Source: Thiomonas sp. (GTDB taxonomy: Bacteria; Pseudomonadota; Gammaproteobacteria; Burkholderiales; Burkholderiaceae). From it: a DNA stretch of 9,687 bases. Positions 1-8,108 of this stretch are shown here, piece after piece. Position numbers and translations under genes: made by a program. The stretch spans positions 1-9,687 of the forward strand of contig DAIAZB010000192.1 of the NCBI GenBank assembly GCA_027443745.1. Reading direction: 5' to 3'. The notes under the pieces are model-generated. The model was not told the origin of the DNA. It did no database searches and saw only the letters and a list, made by a program, of their open reading frames with translations. Position 1 is the stretch's first letter. The number at the start of each line of letters is the position of its first letter.

Positions 1-1
1 T

Positions 2-1852
2 GCCGTCGCGCTGGTGAGTCGTGCACAGAACGTTCTAGCCGGTAGCGCAACGGCGGACATCCACAGAAAACCACTGCAGTATGTGGTCGCCATGCACCCC
101 TTTGACGCCGGCCTGTTCATGCGCGTGAGCAGCTACCACTCGGCCCCGAGCTGGATGGTGCGCGGCCTGTACTGGGCGGTGTTTGTCTTGTCGGCGCTGA
201 TGCTGTGGATGCTGTGGGGCACTTGGCGCCAGATGCGCCAGCGGCTGCAGACCCAGGAAAGCCTGACTCGCGAAACCGCCTTTCGCCGCGCGATGGAAAA
301 CTCGCTGTCGACCGGCATGCAGGCCATCGACCTCAAAGGACGCATCAGCTATGTCAACCTGGCGTTCTGCAAGATGACCGGATTCTCGGAACAAGACTTG
401 TTGGGCAGCTCCCCGCCCCATCCCTACTGGCCGCAGCGGCGCACGGCGGAGATGGCGCTGGCGTTGCAGCAGACCATCGACGGGCTGGCCCCCCCATCGG
501 GCTTCGCCCTCAAGCTGCGACGCAAGGACGGCAGCGAGTTCGACGCCCGCGTCTACGTCTCGGCGCTGATCGACGCGCGCGAACGCCAGACCGGTTGGAT
601 CACGTCGATCACCGACATCACCGAGCCCACGCGCATTCGCCATGAGCTGGCGGCATCGCACGAGCGCTTCGTCGCCGTGCTGGAAGGTCTGGACGCGGCG
701 GTGTCGGTGCTGGCCATCGACCGCAACGAACAGCTCTTCGCCAACAAGCTCTACAGGCAGTGGTTCGGTGCCTCGGCGCACGGCCACCACCTGCTCAGCG
801 GCCAGGATCCGTCCCCCACGACGGCTCAAGATGTCGACGATGAGGTTGACGCCTTTGCCGGCCTGCCGACCGGCGAGATCATCAAACCCATGGCGCAGGT
901 GCACGAAATCCATGTCGCTGCCTTGGACCGCTGGTTCGACGTGCGCCAACGCTACATCCAGTGGGTGGACGGGCGCATCGTGCAGATGCTCATCGCCACC
1001 GACGTGACGGCGCGCCATCAGGCCGATGACGTCACACGCAACCAGGAAGAGAAGGCACAGATCACCAGCCGGCTGATCGCGATGGGGGAAATGGCATCGT
1101 CACTTGCGCACGAACTCAACCAGCCGCTTACCGCCATCAACAACTACTGCTCGGGCATCATCGCGCGGCTGAAAAATCACTCCATACCGCCGCAAGAACT
1201 GCAGGCGGCGCTGGAGAAAACCGCGCGTCAGGCGCAGCGCGCAGCAGCGGTGATCCGCCGTGTGCGCGACTTCGTGAAAAAAAGTGAGCCGCACCGCATC
1301 GACTGCCGCGTGCACGACATCGTGCAGAACACACTGGAGTTGGCCGAAATCGATCTGCGGCGTCGCAATGTGCGTCTGTTCACGCATATCGCCCCGGGTA
1401 TTCCGCAACTCTGGGCCGACCCCATCCTGGTCGAGCAGGTGCTGCTCAACTTGCTGCGCAACGCCGCCGAGTCGGTCGACAAGGCGCAGCGCAAGGGTTT
1501 GGCGCGCAGCATCGAACTCAACATCAGCGTCGACGCCCACCAGGCCATCTTCTCCGTGCGCGACAACGGCACTGGCGTACCGGAGGATGTGATGGCCCAT
1601 CTGTATGAGGCCTTCTACACCACCAAGTCCGACGGTCTGGGCATCGGCCTGAACATTTGCCGCTCCATCATCGAGTACCACCAGGGCCGCCTTTGGGCGG
1701 ACAATCAATACAATCAAGAGCTTGTATGCGGTTGCACGTTCAGCTTCACACTGCCCTTTCAGCCCTTGCCGCAAGAACCCCAGGTCGTAGCCACATCCGC
1801 ACCTGCCATCGAGCACGCGGATGTGGCGGACAGCCAGTTCGGCCAGGCCTAG
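2..1852 (+). CDS. Membrane-bound PAS sensor histidine kinase (FixL/DctB-like), N-terminus missing
   Basis: Autophosphorylating sensor kinase, presumably phosphorylating the regulator encoded next. The frame is open to the window edge, so the true start lies upstream; the GTG at 14 is only the first possible start inside the window. Residues are numbered from it. Residues 1-50 look like the end of an extracytoplasmic sensor region. A membrane helix follows at about 52-69, then a PAS domain at about 88-205 ending in DITE, and a second, more divergent PAS at about 212-335 ending in DVTAR. The kinase core has the H-box with His366 (LAHELNQPL), the N-box with Asn479 and Asn483, the G1 box DNGTG (517-521), the F-box near Phe534, and the G2 box GLGIGL (541-546). 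All catalytic motifs appear intact. An Ala/Pro-rich tail of about 30 residues ends the protein. The PAS domains lack a recognisable FixL haem-ligand region, so oxygen sensing is not supported. Small oddity: residues 564-569 carry a short repeat. Confidence 0.93.
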   Translation, partial: AVALVSRAQNVLAGSATADIHRKPLQYVVAMHPFDAGLFMRVSSYHSAPSWMVRGLYWAVFVLSALMLWMLWGTWRQMRQRLQTQESLTRETAFRRAMENSLSTGMQAIDLKGRISYVNLAFCKMTGFSEQDLLGSSPPHPYWPQRRTAEMALALQQTIDGLAPPSGFALKLRRKDGSEFDARVYVSALIDARERQTGWITSITDITEPTRIRHELAASHERFVAVLEGLDAAVSVLAIDRNEQLFANKLYRQWFGASAHGHHLLSGQDPSPTTAQDVDDEVDAFAGLPTGEIIKPMAQVHEIHVAALDRWFDVRQRYIQWVDGRIVQMLIATDVTARHQADDVTRNQEEKAQITSRLIAMGEMASSLAHELNQPLTAINNYCSGIIARLKNHSIPPQELQAALEKTARQAQRAAAVIRRVRDFVKKSEPHRIDCRVHDIVQNTLELAEIDLRRRNVRLFTHIAPGIPQLWADPILVEQVLLNLLRNAAESVDKAQRKGLARSIELNISVDAHQAIFSVRDNGTGVPEDVMAHLYEAFYTTKSDGLGIGLNICRSIIEYHQGRLWADNQYNQELVCGCTFSFTLPFQPLPQEPQVVATSAPAIEHADVADSQFGQA

Positions 1853-1902
1853 CCGGGCGCAGCAACCACCGCCCCCACACCCGCACCTCAACCATCAAGC
1901 CC

Positions 1903-2517
1903 ATGAAACCAGCTAGCAAAGGTACGGTTTATGTCATCGACGACGACGAGGCCGTGCGCGACTCACTGCAATGGCTGCTCGAAGGCAACGATTACCGCGT
2001 GCGCTGCTTCGACTCCGCAGAGGCCTTCCTCACCCGCTTCGACCCGCGCGAAGTCGCCTGCCTGGTGGTGGACGTGCGCATGCCGGGCATGAGCGGCATC
2101 GAATTGCAGGACCGGCTGATTCAACGTGGCGTGAGCATGCCGCTGGCCTTCATCACCGGCCACGGCGACGTCCCCATGGCTGTCGCCACGATGAAAAAAG
2201 GCGCGGTTGATTTCATCGAAAAACCGTTCAATGAACATCTGCTGCGCGACCTCGTCGACCGCATGCTGCAAAAGGCTCGCGTCGACCTTGAAGAACACAC
2301 CCAGAACGCCAGCCGTGACGCCCTCTTGGCCAAGCTCACCAGTCGCGAATCGCAGGTGTTGGAGCGCATCGTTGCCGGGCGGCTGAACAAGCAGATCGCC
2401 GACGACCTCAACATCAGCATCAAAACGGTGGAAGCGCATCGCGCCAACATCATGGAAAAGCTCGGCGCCAACACCGTCGCCGACCTTCTCAAGATCGCCC
2501 TGGGCGCGAGCAAATAG
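1903..2517 (+). CDS. FixJ-family response regulator (receiver + LuxR-type HTH)
   Basis: Cytoplasmic transcription factor of 204 residues, the usual FixJ/TtrR length. The receiver domain covers about 7-122, with the acidic pocket DDD at 13-15, phospho-acceptor Asp57 in VVDVRMPG, switch Thr85 in FITGHGD, and Lys107 in EKPF. The LuxR/FixJ DNA-binding domain covers about 143-200, with [15 protein letters not shown] followed by the recognition-helix region [19 protein letters not shown]. The frame is open far upstream into the kinase gene, but the ATG at 1903 gives the standard start just before the first receiver strand (TVYVIDDD). No good Shine-Dalgarno precedes it. It begins 50 bp after the kinase stop, so the two are very likely a cognate pair transcribed together. 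The target genes cannot be deduced here. Assignment to the family is certain; naming it fixJ in the functional sense is not justified. Confidence 0.95.
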   Translation: MKPASKGTVYVIDDDEAVRDSLQWLLEGNDYRVRCFDSAEAFLTRFDPREVACLVVDVRMPGMSGIELQDRLIQRGVSMPLAFITGHGDVPMAVATMKKGAVDFIEKPFNEHLLRDLVDRMLQKARVDLEEHTQNASRDALLAKLTSRESQVLERIVAGRLNKQIADDLNISIKTVEAHRANIMEKLGANTVADLLKIALGASK

Positions 2518-2593
2518 GGCAGCGTCTGCTGAGCGCGGCAGCCCTGTCGCACCCTGCTTGTCGCCGCGCGATGCCCCACCCTCACCATCCCCC

Positions 2594-3442
2594 ATGACCG
2601 CTCAACGCATCGATGGCAAAGCTCTGGCTGCACAGGTTCGCGCAGAGGTCGCCGTACGCGCCGCCGCTCTCACAACCGCAGGGCGCCAGCCGGGTCTCGC
2701 GGTGATCCTGGTCGGAGCCAATCCAGCCAGCCAGGTGTATGTTCGCAACAAAGTTGCCGCCTGCGAGCAGGCCGGCATGCGCTCCATTCTCGAAACCTAT
2801 CCGGCCACCCTGCACGAGGCCGATTTGCTCGCGCGCATCCACAACCTGAACCTGGATGAGACGGTTCACGGCATCCTGGTGCAACTGCCGCTGCCGGCGC
2901 ATATCGACGCCCACCGTGTGATCGAAGCCATCTCGCCACGCAAGGACGTGGACGGTTTCCACGTCTCCAGCGCCGGCGCGCTGATGGTGGGTCAGCCCGG
3001 CTTTCGTCCTTGCACGCCGTTGGGCTGCATGCGCATGCTGGAGCACATCGGCATGGGCCGGCTGCGCGGCAAGCACGCCGTGGTGGTGGGCCGCTCCAAC
3101 ATCGTCGGCAAGCCGATGGCGATGATGCTGCTGGCAGCAGACGCCACTGTCACCGTCGCCCACAGCGGCACGGCCGACCTCGCCGCCATCAGCCGCCAGG
3201 CCGACGTGCTCGTGGCTGCCGTGGGCAAGGTCGGATTGATCACCGCCGACATGGTGAAACCCGGCGCCGTGGTCATCGACGTCGGCATGAACCGCAACGC
3301 CGCTGGTGCCTTGTGCGGCGACGTCGACTTCGGCACAGTGGAACATGTCGCCGGCTGGATCACCCCCGTGCCGGGCGGCGTCGGCCCCATGACCATCGCC
3401 ATGCTGCTGGCCAACACCGTGCAGGCCTGCGAACAATGCTGA
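2594..3442 (+). CDS. folD: Bifunctional methylenetetrahydrofolate dehydrogenase/cyclohydrolase FolD
   Basis: Interconverts 5,10-methylene-, 5,10-methenyl- and 10-formyl-tetrahydrofolate with NADP in the cytoplasm, supplying one-carbon units for purines and formyl-Met. It is 282 residues long, close to the roughly 285-290 of the family. Visible signatures are Tyr49 and catalytic Lys53 in [13 protein letters not shown], Gln97 in the VQLPLP loop, Asp120 in KDVDGFH, the Rossmann dinucleotide site [12 protein letters not shown] (163-174), and the C-terminal [10 protein letters not shown] (258-267). The ATG at 2594 is chosen because [14 protein letters not shown] matches the usual N-terminus; the frame extends upstream to a TTG at 2558, which would add a Pro/Ser-rich stretch not expected in FolD. 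The ribosome binding site is poor. It lies 76 bp after the response regulator with no evident terminator between, and 17 bp before prlC, so it is probably cotranscribed at least with prlC. Confidence 0.97.
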   Translation: MTAQRIDGKALAAQVRAEVAVRAAALTTAGRQPGLAVILVGANPASQVYVRNKVAACEQAGMRSILETYPATLHEADLLARIHNLNLDETVHGILVQLPLPAHIDAHRVIEAISPRKDVDGFHVSSAGALMVGQPGFRPCTPLGCMRMLEHIGMGRLRGKHAVVVGRSNIVGKPMAMMLLAADATVTVAHSGTADLAAISRQADVLVAAVGKVGLITADMVKPGAVVIDVGMNRNAAGALCGDVDFGTVEHVAGWITPVPGGVGPMTIAMLLANTVQACEQC

Positions 3443-3445
3443 ACC

Positions 3446-3452
3446 GAGGGAG
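3446..3452 (+). promoter_or_regulatory. Shine-Dalgarno of prlC
   Basis: GAGGGAG lies 7 nt before the ATG at 3460, and this decides the prlC start. A competing in-frame ATG at 3436 would overlap the folD stop codon and has no comparable site. Confidence 0.7.
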
Positions 3453-3459
3453 TGCCGTC

Positions 3460-5556
3460 ATGTCCGCGTCGGAGCAAACCAGCAGCCCCATGGCACCACA
3501 ACCCCACGGCAACCCGTTACTTGATGGTGCCGATCTGCCCGCCTATGCCCAGGTTCGGCCGGAGCATGTGAAGCCAGCCATCACCCTGCTCATCGGTGAG
3601 GCCCGCGCCGCACTGGCCAGGGTCACCGACCCGGCTGCACCCGCCACCTGGAGTGCCGTGGTCGACCCACTCAACCTCGCCACGGAGCGGCTCTCGCGTG
3701 CCTGGGGCATGGTCGGGCATCTGAATGCCGTGGCCGATACGCCCGCGCTGCGCGAGGCCTTCAACGCCTTGCTGCCCCAAGTCACCGAGTTCTGGACCGA
3801 GCTGGGCCTGGACGCCGGGCTCCATGCCCAATACAAGCGACTGAGCTCGAGCGCGGAGTTCACCTGCCTGAGCGTCACGCGCCAGCGCATCATCCGCCAT
3901 GCTCTGCGCGACTTCCGCTTGAGCGGGGCCGAATTGCAAGGCGAGGCACGGCGGCGCTATGCCCAGATTCAGGAGCGCAGTGCCGAACTGGCCCAGACTT
4001 TTTCCGAACATCTGCTCGATGCCACCCATGCAGCCCGCATCGAAGCCAGCGCCGCCGAGGTGGACGGCATCCCTGCCGATGTGCTGCAGGTTGCGCAGGA
4101 GGCCGCGGCCGAACTTGGCAAGTCCGGCTATGTGTTCACGCTGCACCAGCCCAGCTATGTACCGGTGATGCAGTACGCCAGCAACCGCGAGCTGCGCGAG
4201 CGCATCTACCGCGCTTACGTCACCCGGGCCAGCGACCTGGGCGACGCGACGCTCGACAACTCGGCGCCGATGGCCGAACTGCTGCAGTTGCGCGACGAGG
4301 AGGCCCGCCTGCTGGGTTTCTCCAGCTTCGCCGAGTTGTCACTCGAACCCAAGATGGCCGACAGCCCGGCGCAGGTCGAACACTTCCTGCTCGACCTGGC
4401 CCGGCGCGCCCGCCCCTACGCCGAGCGCGACCTGGCCGATCTGCGCGCCTTTGCCAGCGAAAACCTGGGCCTGCCCGAACTGGCATCGTGGGACATATCC
4501 TTCGCCTCCGAGCGGCTGCGCGAACGCCGGTACGACTATTCCGAGCAGGAGGTCAAACAGTACTTCACCGAGCCGCAGGTGCTGACGGGACTGTTCACCC
4601 TGGTGCAGACCTTGTTCGGCGTGCGCATCGCCGAGGCGCAGACGCAGCGTGGCGTGTGGCATCCGGAGGTCAAGCTGTGGGATGTGCTGACGCCTCAGGG
4701 CCAGGAAATCGGCCAGTTCTACACCGACCTCCACGCTCGCCCCGGCAAGCGTTCCGGTGCCTGGATGGATGATGCACGCTCCCGCTGGCTGCGCCCAGGC
4801 CAGGCTGGCGCGTGCATGCAAACGCCGATCGCCCTGCTCACGTGCAATTTTGCCGCCAGCGTCGGCGGCCAGCCTGCGCTGCTGACGCACGACGATGTGC
4901 AGACCCTGTTCCACGAGTTCGGCCACGGCTTGCACCACCTGCTGACGCAGGTGGATGAACTCTCCGCATCAGGCATTGCCGGCGTGGAATGGGACGCGGT
5001 GGAGTTGCCTAGCCAGTTCATGGAGAACTTCTGCTGGGAATGGGACGTGCTGCAACAACTCACGCGCCATGTCGATACCGGCGCCAGCCTGCCACGCACG
5101 TTGTTCGAGCGCATGCTGGCGGCGCGCAATTTCCAGGCCGGCATGCAGACCCTGAGGCAGATCGAGTTCTCGCTGTTCGACCTGCACCTGCATCACAACC
5201 TGCGCAGCTTCACGCCACAAACCGTGGCCGATGTCGCTGTCGCCGTGCGCCAGAAAGTGGCCGTGCTGTTCCCGCCCGACTTCTACCGCTTTCAACACAG
5301 CTTCTCGCACATCTTTGCCGGCGGTTATGCCGCGGGCTACTACAGCTACAAATGGGCCGAGGTGCTGTCAGCCGACGCGTACGCCCAATTCGAGGAAAAC
5401 GGCGTCCTGGACCCGCAGACCGGAGCCCGCTTCCGCGATGAAATCCTCGCCCGCGGCAGCAGCCGGCCGGCGCTCGAATCCTTCCGCGCCTTCCGTGGAC
5501 GCGATCCGCAGATCGACGCTCTTCTGCGCCACCAAGGCATGGTCGACGCGGCCTGA
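3460..5556 (+). CDS. prlC: Oligopeptidase A, M3-family zinc metallopeptidase
   Basis: Cytoplasmic thimet-type oligopeptidase that degrades short peptides, including cleaved signal peptides in E. coli. It is 698 residues long against about 680 for the E. coli enzyme. The zinc-binding motif HEFGH is at 485-489, with His485 and His489 as ligands and Glu486 as catalytic base. The third ligand is Glu515 in VELPSQFMENF. The substrate-binding tyrosine loop GGYAAGYYSYKWAEV, typical of M3 peptidases, lies near the C-terminus (about 625-639). The N-terminal half is the helical neurolysin-like domain. There is no signal peptide. The start at 3460 is supported by a strong Shine-Dalgarno; ATGs at 3436 and 3490 are alternatives. 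The frame is open further upstream across folD, but that is a shadow. The gene is 17 bp from folD and appears intact. Confidence 0.96.
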   Translation: MSASEQTSSPMAPQPHGNPLLDGADLPAYAQVRPEHVKPAITLLIGEARAALARVTDPAAPATWSAVVDPLNLATERLSRAWGMVGHLNAVADTPALREAFNALLPQVTEFWTELGLDAGLHAQYKRLSSSAEFTCLSVTRQRIIRHALRDFRLSGAELQGEARRRYAQIQERSAELAQTFSEHLLDATHAARIEASAAEVDGIPADVLQVAQEAAAELGKSGYVFTLHQPSYVPVMQYASNRELRERIYRAYVTRASDLGDATLDNSAPMAELLQLRDEEARLLGFSSFAELSLEPKMADSPAQVEHFLLDLARRARPYAERDLADLRAFASENLGLPELASWDISFASERLRERRYDYSEQEVKQYFTEPQVLTGLFTLVQTLFGVRIAEAQTQRGVWHPEVKLWDVLTPQGQEIGQFYTDLHARPGKRSGAWMDDARSRWLRPGQAGACMQTPIALLTCNFAASVGGQPALLTHDDVQTLFHEFGHGLHHLLTQVDELSASGIAGVEWDAVELPSQFMENFCWEWDVLQQLTRHVDTGASLPRTLFERMLAARNFQAGMQTLRQIEFSLFDLHLHHNLRSFTPQTVADVAVAVRQKVAVLFPPDFYRFQHSFSHIFAGGYAAGYYSYKWAEVLSADAYAQFEENGVLDPQTGARFRDEILARGSSRPALESFRAFRGRDPQIDALLRHQGMVDAA

Positions 5557-5614
5557 AGTCAGCGCCGCCCGCGCCAGGAGCTACCCTGCACTCGCCCATC
5601 ACCGCTGCCGATCC

Positions 5615-5618
5615 GGAG
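5615..5618 (+). promoter_or_regulatory. Shine-Dalgarno of the DUF4124-glutaredoxin gene
   Basis: GGAG ends 8 nt before the ATG at 5627. It favours that codon over the in-frame ATG at 5633 and marks the start of an otherwise upstream-open frame. Confidence 0.6.
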
Positions 5619-5626
5619 CCAAGACC

Positions 5627-6295
5627 ATGTCCATGCGTCCCATCTTGCACCAACTCCTGCCGCTCACCCGTCCTGCGTTGTTTGCAACCGTGGTGGCGCT
5701 GCTTCTGGCACCTCCGGCCTGGGCGGTCTACAAGGTGGTCGGGCCCAATGGGCACATCACCTTCACCGACATTCCACCCAGCCGCCCAGGTGAGCAGGTG
5801 CAACACATCGGCACACCCGCGCAGGTGCCGTCCGAGCAGGGCGCAAACCCGGTCCCGGCGGACCTGCAGCCTGTCGTGCGCAAATATCCGGTGGTCATCT
5901 ACACCACGCCGCAATGTCCGGCTTGCGACGATGGCGTGCAGTTGCTGCGCCAGCGCGGCATTCCTTACAGCGACAAGAGCATCACCACGCCAGCCGATGT
6001 CGTGGCCTACAAGCGCATCAGCGACGGCTCGGAGAAATTGCCGCTGCTGACCGTGGCAGGCATGCACCTACCTGTGGGTTTTGCGCCCGACGCCTGGAAC
6101 CAGGCGCTCACGGCTGCGGGCTATCCCCTGCAATCCCACCTGCCGAAAGATTTCGCCTTCGCCGCGCCGGCTGCACTCGTGCCGGTGACCACGGCACCAC
6201 GTCCCGCCAAGAAAGCCAGCAACCCCGACAGATTGCCAGCAGCCCCGGTCCTGCCACCGCCCAACCCGAAAGCACCGCCCGGATTCCAGTTCTGA
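5627..6295 (+). CDS. Exported DUF4124-glutaredoxin fusion protein
   Basis: Protein of 222 residues. Residues 1-33 form a signal peptide: a basic start, a hydrophobic core LFATVVALLLAPP, and a probable cleavage site after AWA (31-33). A DUF4124-type segment follows (VYKVVGPNGHITFTDIPPS, 34-52). A glutaredoxin/thioredoxin-like fold covers about 86-165, with the active-site pair Cys97-Pro-Ala-Cys100 on the usual first strand and helix (VVIYTTPQCPAC) and a probable cis-proline at Pro139 (KLPLLTV). The C-terminal 45 residues are Pro/Ala/Lys-rich and probably disordered. I infer a periplasmic or envelope thiol-disulfide role. Classical glutaredoxins are cytosolic and use glutathione, so the reductant here is unknown. 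The gene sits 70 bp after prlC and faces rpiA. No dedicated gene name is recognised. The frame continues upstream into prlC, but the Shine-Dalgarno and signal peptide fix the start. Confidence 0.9.
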   Translation: MSMRPILHQLLPLTRPALFATVVALLLAPPAWAVYKVVGPNGHITFTDIPPSRPGEQVQHIGTPAQVPSEQGANPVPADLQPVVRKYPVVIYTTPQCPACDDGVQLLRQRGIPYSDKSITTPADVVAYKRISDGSEKLPLLTVAGMHLPVGFAPDAWNQALTAAGYPLQSHLPKDFAFAAPAALVPVTTAPRPAKKASNPDRLPAAPVLPPPNPKAPPGFQF

Positions 6296-6305
6296 GCCCG
6301 GGCGG
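6275..6305. other. GC-only stem-loop at the convergent gene junction
   Basis: An 8-bp perfect inverted repeat, CCGCCCGG (6275-6282) and CCGGGCGG (6298-6305), encloses a 15-nt loop holding the stop codon of the exported glutaredoxin-like gene. It spans most of the 17-bp gap to the rpiA stop codon. There is no T-run on either strand, so it is not a standard intrinsic terminator. It could mark or protect transcript 3' ends from either side. Confidence 0.4.
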
Positions 6306-6312
6306 GCATGGC

Positions 6313-6975
6313 CTAGAGGTAAGCGCGCTCCTGCACGCCCGTCGCGGTTCCCACCAGCGCCAGATCGGCGCCGCGATGGGCGAACAGTCCCACCGTGACC
6401 ACGCCCGGAATCTGGTTGGTGCTGGATTCAAGTTCACGCGGGCCGGCAATCGCCAAGCCATGCACGTCGAGGATGATGTTGCCGTTGTCGGTCGTATAGC
6501 TCTCGCGCAAACGCGGCTGGCCACCGAGCGCGCGCAGCCGGCGCGACACCAGCTCGCGTGCCATCGGCACGACTTCCACCGGCAGCGGGAAGGCGCCCAG
6601 CACCGGAACCAACTTGCTGGCGTCGACGATGCAGACAAAGCGATCTGCCACTTCGGCGATGATCTTCTCCCGCGTCAGCGCGCCACCGCCGCCCTTGATC
6701 ATCGCCCCGGACGGGTCGATTTCATCGGCCCCATCGACATAAACCGGAAGACGCTCCACCGCGTTCAAGTCGAACACCGTGATGCCATGTGCCTTGAGAC
6801 GCTCGGTGCTCCGCTCCGAACTCGACACCGCACCACGCACGTGGTGCTTCATGGTGGCCAGGGCGTCGATGAAAAAATTCACCGTCGATCCGGTCCCCAC
6901 GCCAATGATTTCGCCTTGCGGCACCTGCCGCAGCGCGGCGTGAGCCACGGCTTGTTTGAGTTCGTCTTGGGTCAT
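6313..6975 (-). CDS. rpiA: Ribose-5-phosphate isomerase A
   Basis: Cytoplasmic enzyme interconverting ribose 5-phosphate and ribulose 5-phosphate in the non-oxidative pentose phosphate pathway. It is 220 residues long; the E. coli enzyme is 219. Visible motifs are the phosphate-binding loop [12 protein letters not shown] (24-35), DGADEID with Asp81 and Asp84, [11 protein letters not shown] with Lys94 and catalytic Glu103, and Lys121 in VDASKLV. These positions match the known E. coli residue numbering almost exactly. The start is the ATG at 6973-6975 ([10 protein letters not shown]), the standard N-terminus; the frame runs further upstream to 7071 but that extension overlaps the pyrD start and has no family resemblance. 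The Shine-Dalgarno is weak. The gene is divergent from pyrD (95 bp apart) and converges with the exported glutaredoxin-like gene, ending 17 bp from it. Confidence 0.97.
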   Translation of the reverse strand: MTQDELKQAVAHAALRQVPQGEIIGVGTGSTVNFFIDALATMKHHVRGAVSSSERSTERLKAHGITVFDLNAVERLPVYVDGADEIDPSGAMIKGGGGALTREKIIAEVADRFVCIVDASKLVPVLGAFPLPVEVVPMARELVSRRLRALGGQPRLRESYTTDNGNIILDVHGLAIAGPRELESSTNQIPGVVTVGLFAHRGADLALVGTATGVQERAYL

Positions 6976-7070
6976 GCGTGTGCTCGCGAAAATGGTGGCC
7001 TTATTATCGCCGCTCGCTGCAGCACGCCCTGTCGATCGCAGCCTGCCATCCACATCAAGCCAAGTCCGCA
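6976..7070. promoter_or_regulatory. Divergent rpiA/pyrD intergenic region, promoters expected
   Basis: Both genes start outward from this 95-bp gap, so two promoters should lie here or overlap the coding ends. The only AT-rich patch is 7001-7008. On the - strand it reads GATAAT, a possible -10 about 28 bp before the rpiA ATG; on the + strand it reads TATTAT. Neither has a convincing -35 at 16-18 bp, so no exact promoter is called. Confidence 0.3.
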
Positions 7071-8108
7071 ATGCCCTTGCCCTACGCGCTCATCCGCCCA
7101 CTGCTCTTCAGCCTGGACCCCGAGACGGCGCATGGCTTGACGCTGCGCGGTTTGCGCCTGTTGCATCAAACAGGGTTGTCACGGCTGTACGCGCAGGCGC
7201 GCGTGCATGATCCAGTGCAACTCCTGGGCTTGAACTTTCCCAACCGCGTCGGCCTCGCCGCCGGGCTGGACAAAAATGGTGAGGCCATCGACGCCCTGGC
7301 GGCCATGGGCTTCGGTTTCATCGAGGTCGGCACGGTCACACCCCGCGCCCAGTCCGGCAACGCCAAGCCGCGTATGTTCCGCTTGCCGCAGGCGCAGGCG
7401 CTGATCAACCGCATGGGCTTCAACAACGCCGGCCTGGACGCTTTCTTGCAGCATGTGCGCCTCAGTCGGCACGAGTTGCCGTTGGGGCTGAACATCGGCA
7501 AAAACGCAAGCACCCCCATCGAGCAGGCGCTGAATGACTATGCGGTCGCACTGCGCGCTGTCTATGCCCATGCCGATTATGTGACCATCAATGTCTCCTC
7601 ACCCAACACGCAGGGGCTGCGGACTTTGCAGACCGATGCCGCGCTCGATGCCTTGCTGACAGGGCTAGCGGCGGAGCGTGAGCAACTGGCGCAAACACAA
7701 GGCAAGCGCGTGCCGCTGTTGGTGAAAGTGGCACCCGACCTGCAGCCTGAGCAGATTGCCGCCCTGGCCGACACGCTGATGCGTCACGGCATCGACGGTG
7801 TCATCGCCACCAACACGACAATTGCGCGGGGCGCGATCGCGGCGCTGCGCCATGCGGACGAAGCCGGGGGCTTGAGCGGCGCTCCGCTGCGAGAGCAGTC
7901 CAATCGGGTCATTGCGCGATTGCGTGCACACCTGGGGCCGAGCTACCCCATTGTCGGGGTCGGTGGCATTGTGCAGGCTGGCGACGCTGTTGAGAAAATC
8001 CAGGCCGGCGCCAATCTGGTGCAGCTTTACACCGGGCTGATTTACCAGGGCCCGGAACTGGTGAACGGTTGCGCCCAGGCGCTTGCAGGAATGAGCAAGC
8101 CCCATTGA
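7071..8108 (+). CDS. pyrD: Dihydroorotate dehydrogenase (quinone), class 2
   Basis: FMN enzyme that oxidises dihydroorotate to orotate in de novo pyrimidine synthesis and passes electrons to the membrane quinone pool. It is 345 residues long (E. coli about 336). The short N-terminal segment, residues 1-45, is the amphipathic membrane/quinone-tunnel extension typical of class 2 ([17 protein letters not shown]). The barrel shows [12 protein letters not shown] with Lys68, [17 protein letters not shown] (115-121), NIGKN, and the catalytic-serine motif [11 protein letters not shown] (Ser177 as the probable base, a class 2 feature; class 1 uses Cys). It also has [14 protein letters not shown], the FMN-phosphate loop VGVGGI, and [11 protein letters not shown]. 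The start at 7071 gives the standard N-terminus although the frame stays open back to 6978; the Shine-Dalgarno is weak. Transcription is probably from the 95-bp gap to rpiA, and it ends in an intrinsic terminator overlapping the stop codon. Confidence 0.97.
   Translation: MPLPYALIRPLLFSLDPETAHGLTLRGLRLLHQTGLSRLYAQARVHDPVQLLGLNFPNRVGLAAGLDKNGEAIDALAAMGFGFIEVGTVTPRAQSGNAKPRMFRLPQAQALINRMGFNNAGLDAFLQHVRLSRHELPLGLNIGKNASTPIEQALNDYAVALRAVYAHADYVTINVSSPNTQGLRTLQTDAALDALLTGLAAEREQLAQTQGKRVPLLVKVAPDLQPEQIAALADTLMRHGIDGVIATNTTIARGAIAALRHADEAGGLSGAPLREQSNRVIARLRAHLGPSYPIVGVGGIVQAGDAVEKIQAGANLVQLYTGLIYQGPELVNGCAQALAGMSKPH

Noticed and set aside
14..700. FixL-type haem oxygen sensor
   Set aside because: The first PAS has an HPYWP segment and no recognisable haem-ligand motif, so the FixL function was not assigned.
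35..1018. 327-codon open frame on the - strand opposite the sensor kinase
   Set aside because: The + strand encodes a kinase with all motifs. The - strand product is rich in Arg/His/Ala/Gly with no family resemblance, as expected for a GC-rich shadow.
1100..1891. Long - strand open frame opposite the kinase core
   Set aside because: It lies opposite the H, N and G boxes of the real gene, and its product has no recognisable domain.
1657..1902. Upstream extension of the response regulator frame
   Set aside because: It overlaps the kinase coding sequence in another frame. The receiver domain begins normally after the ATG at 1903.
2582..3436. 284-codon - strand open frame opposite folD
   Set aside because: It is His/Asp/Ala/Gly-rich shadow translation. 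folD on the + strand shows every catalytic motif.
3010..3459. 150-codon N-terminal extension of prlC
   Set aside because: It lies entirely over folD in another frame, is Arg/His-rich, and would exceed the family length. A strong Shine-Dalgarno marks 3460.
5210..6067. 285-codon - strand open frame across the prlC end and the glutaredoxin-like gene
   Set aside because: The product is low-complexity Arg/Gly/His-rich and covers two well-supported + strand genes.
7002..7007. TATTAT as a -10 box for pyrD
   Set aside because: No -35-like hexamer lies 16-18 bp upstream. It is mentioned only within the intergenic region entry.
5914..7140. 408-codon + strand open frame crossing rpiA
   Set aside because: It runs over parts of three real genes and has no domain. 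rpiA on the opposite strand is unmistakable.
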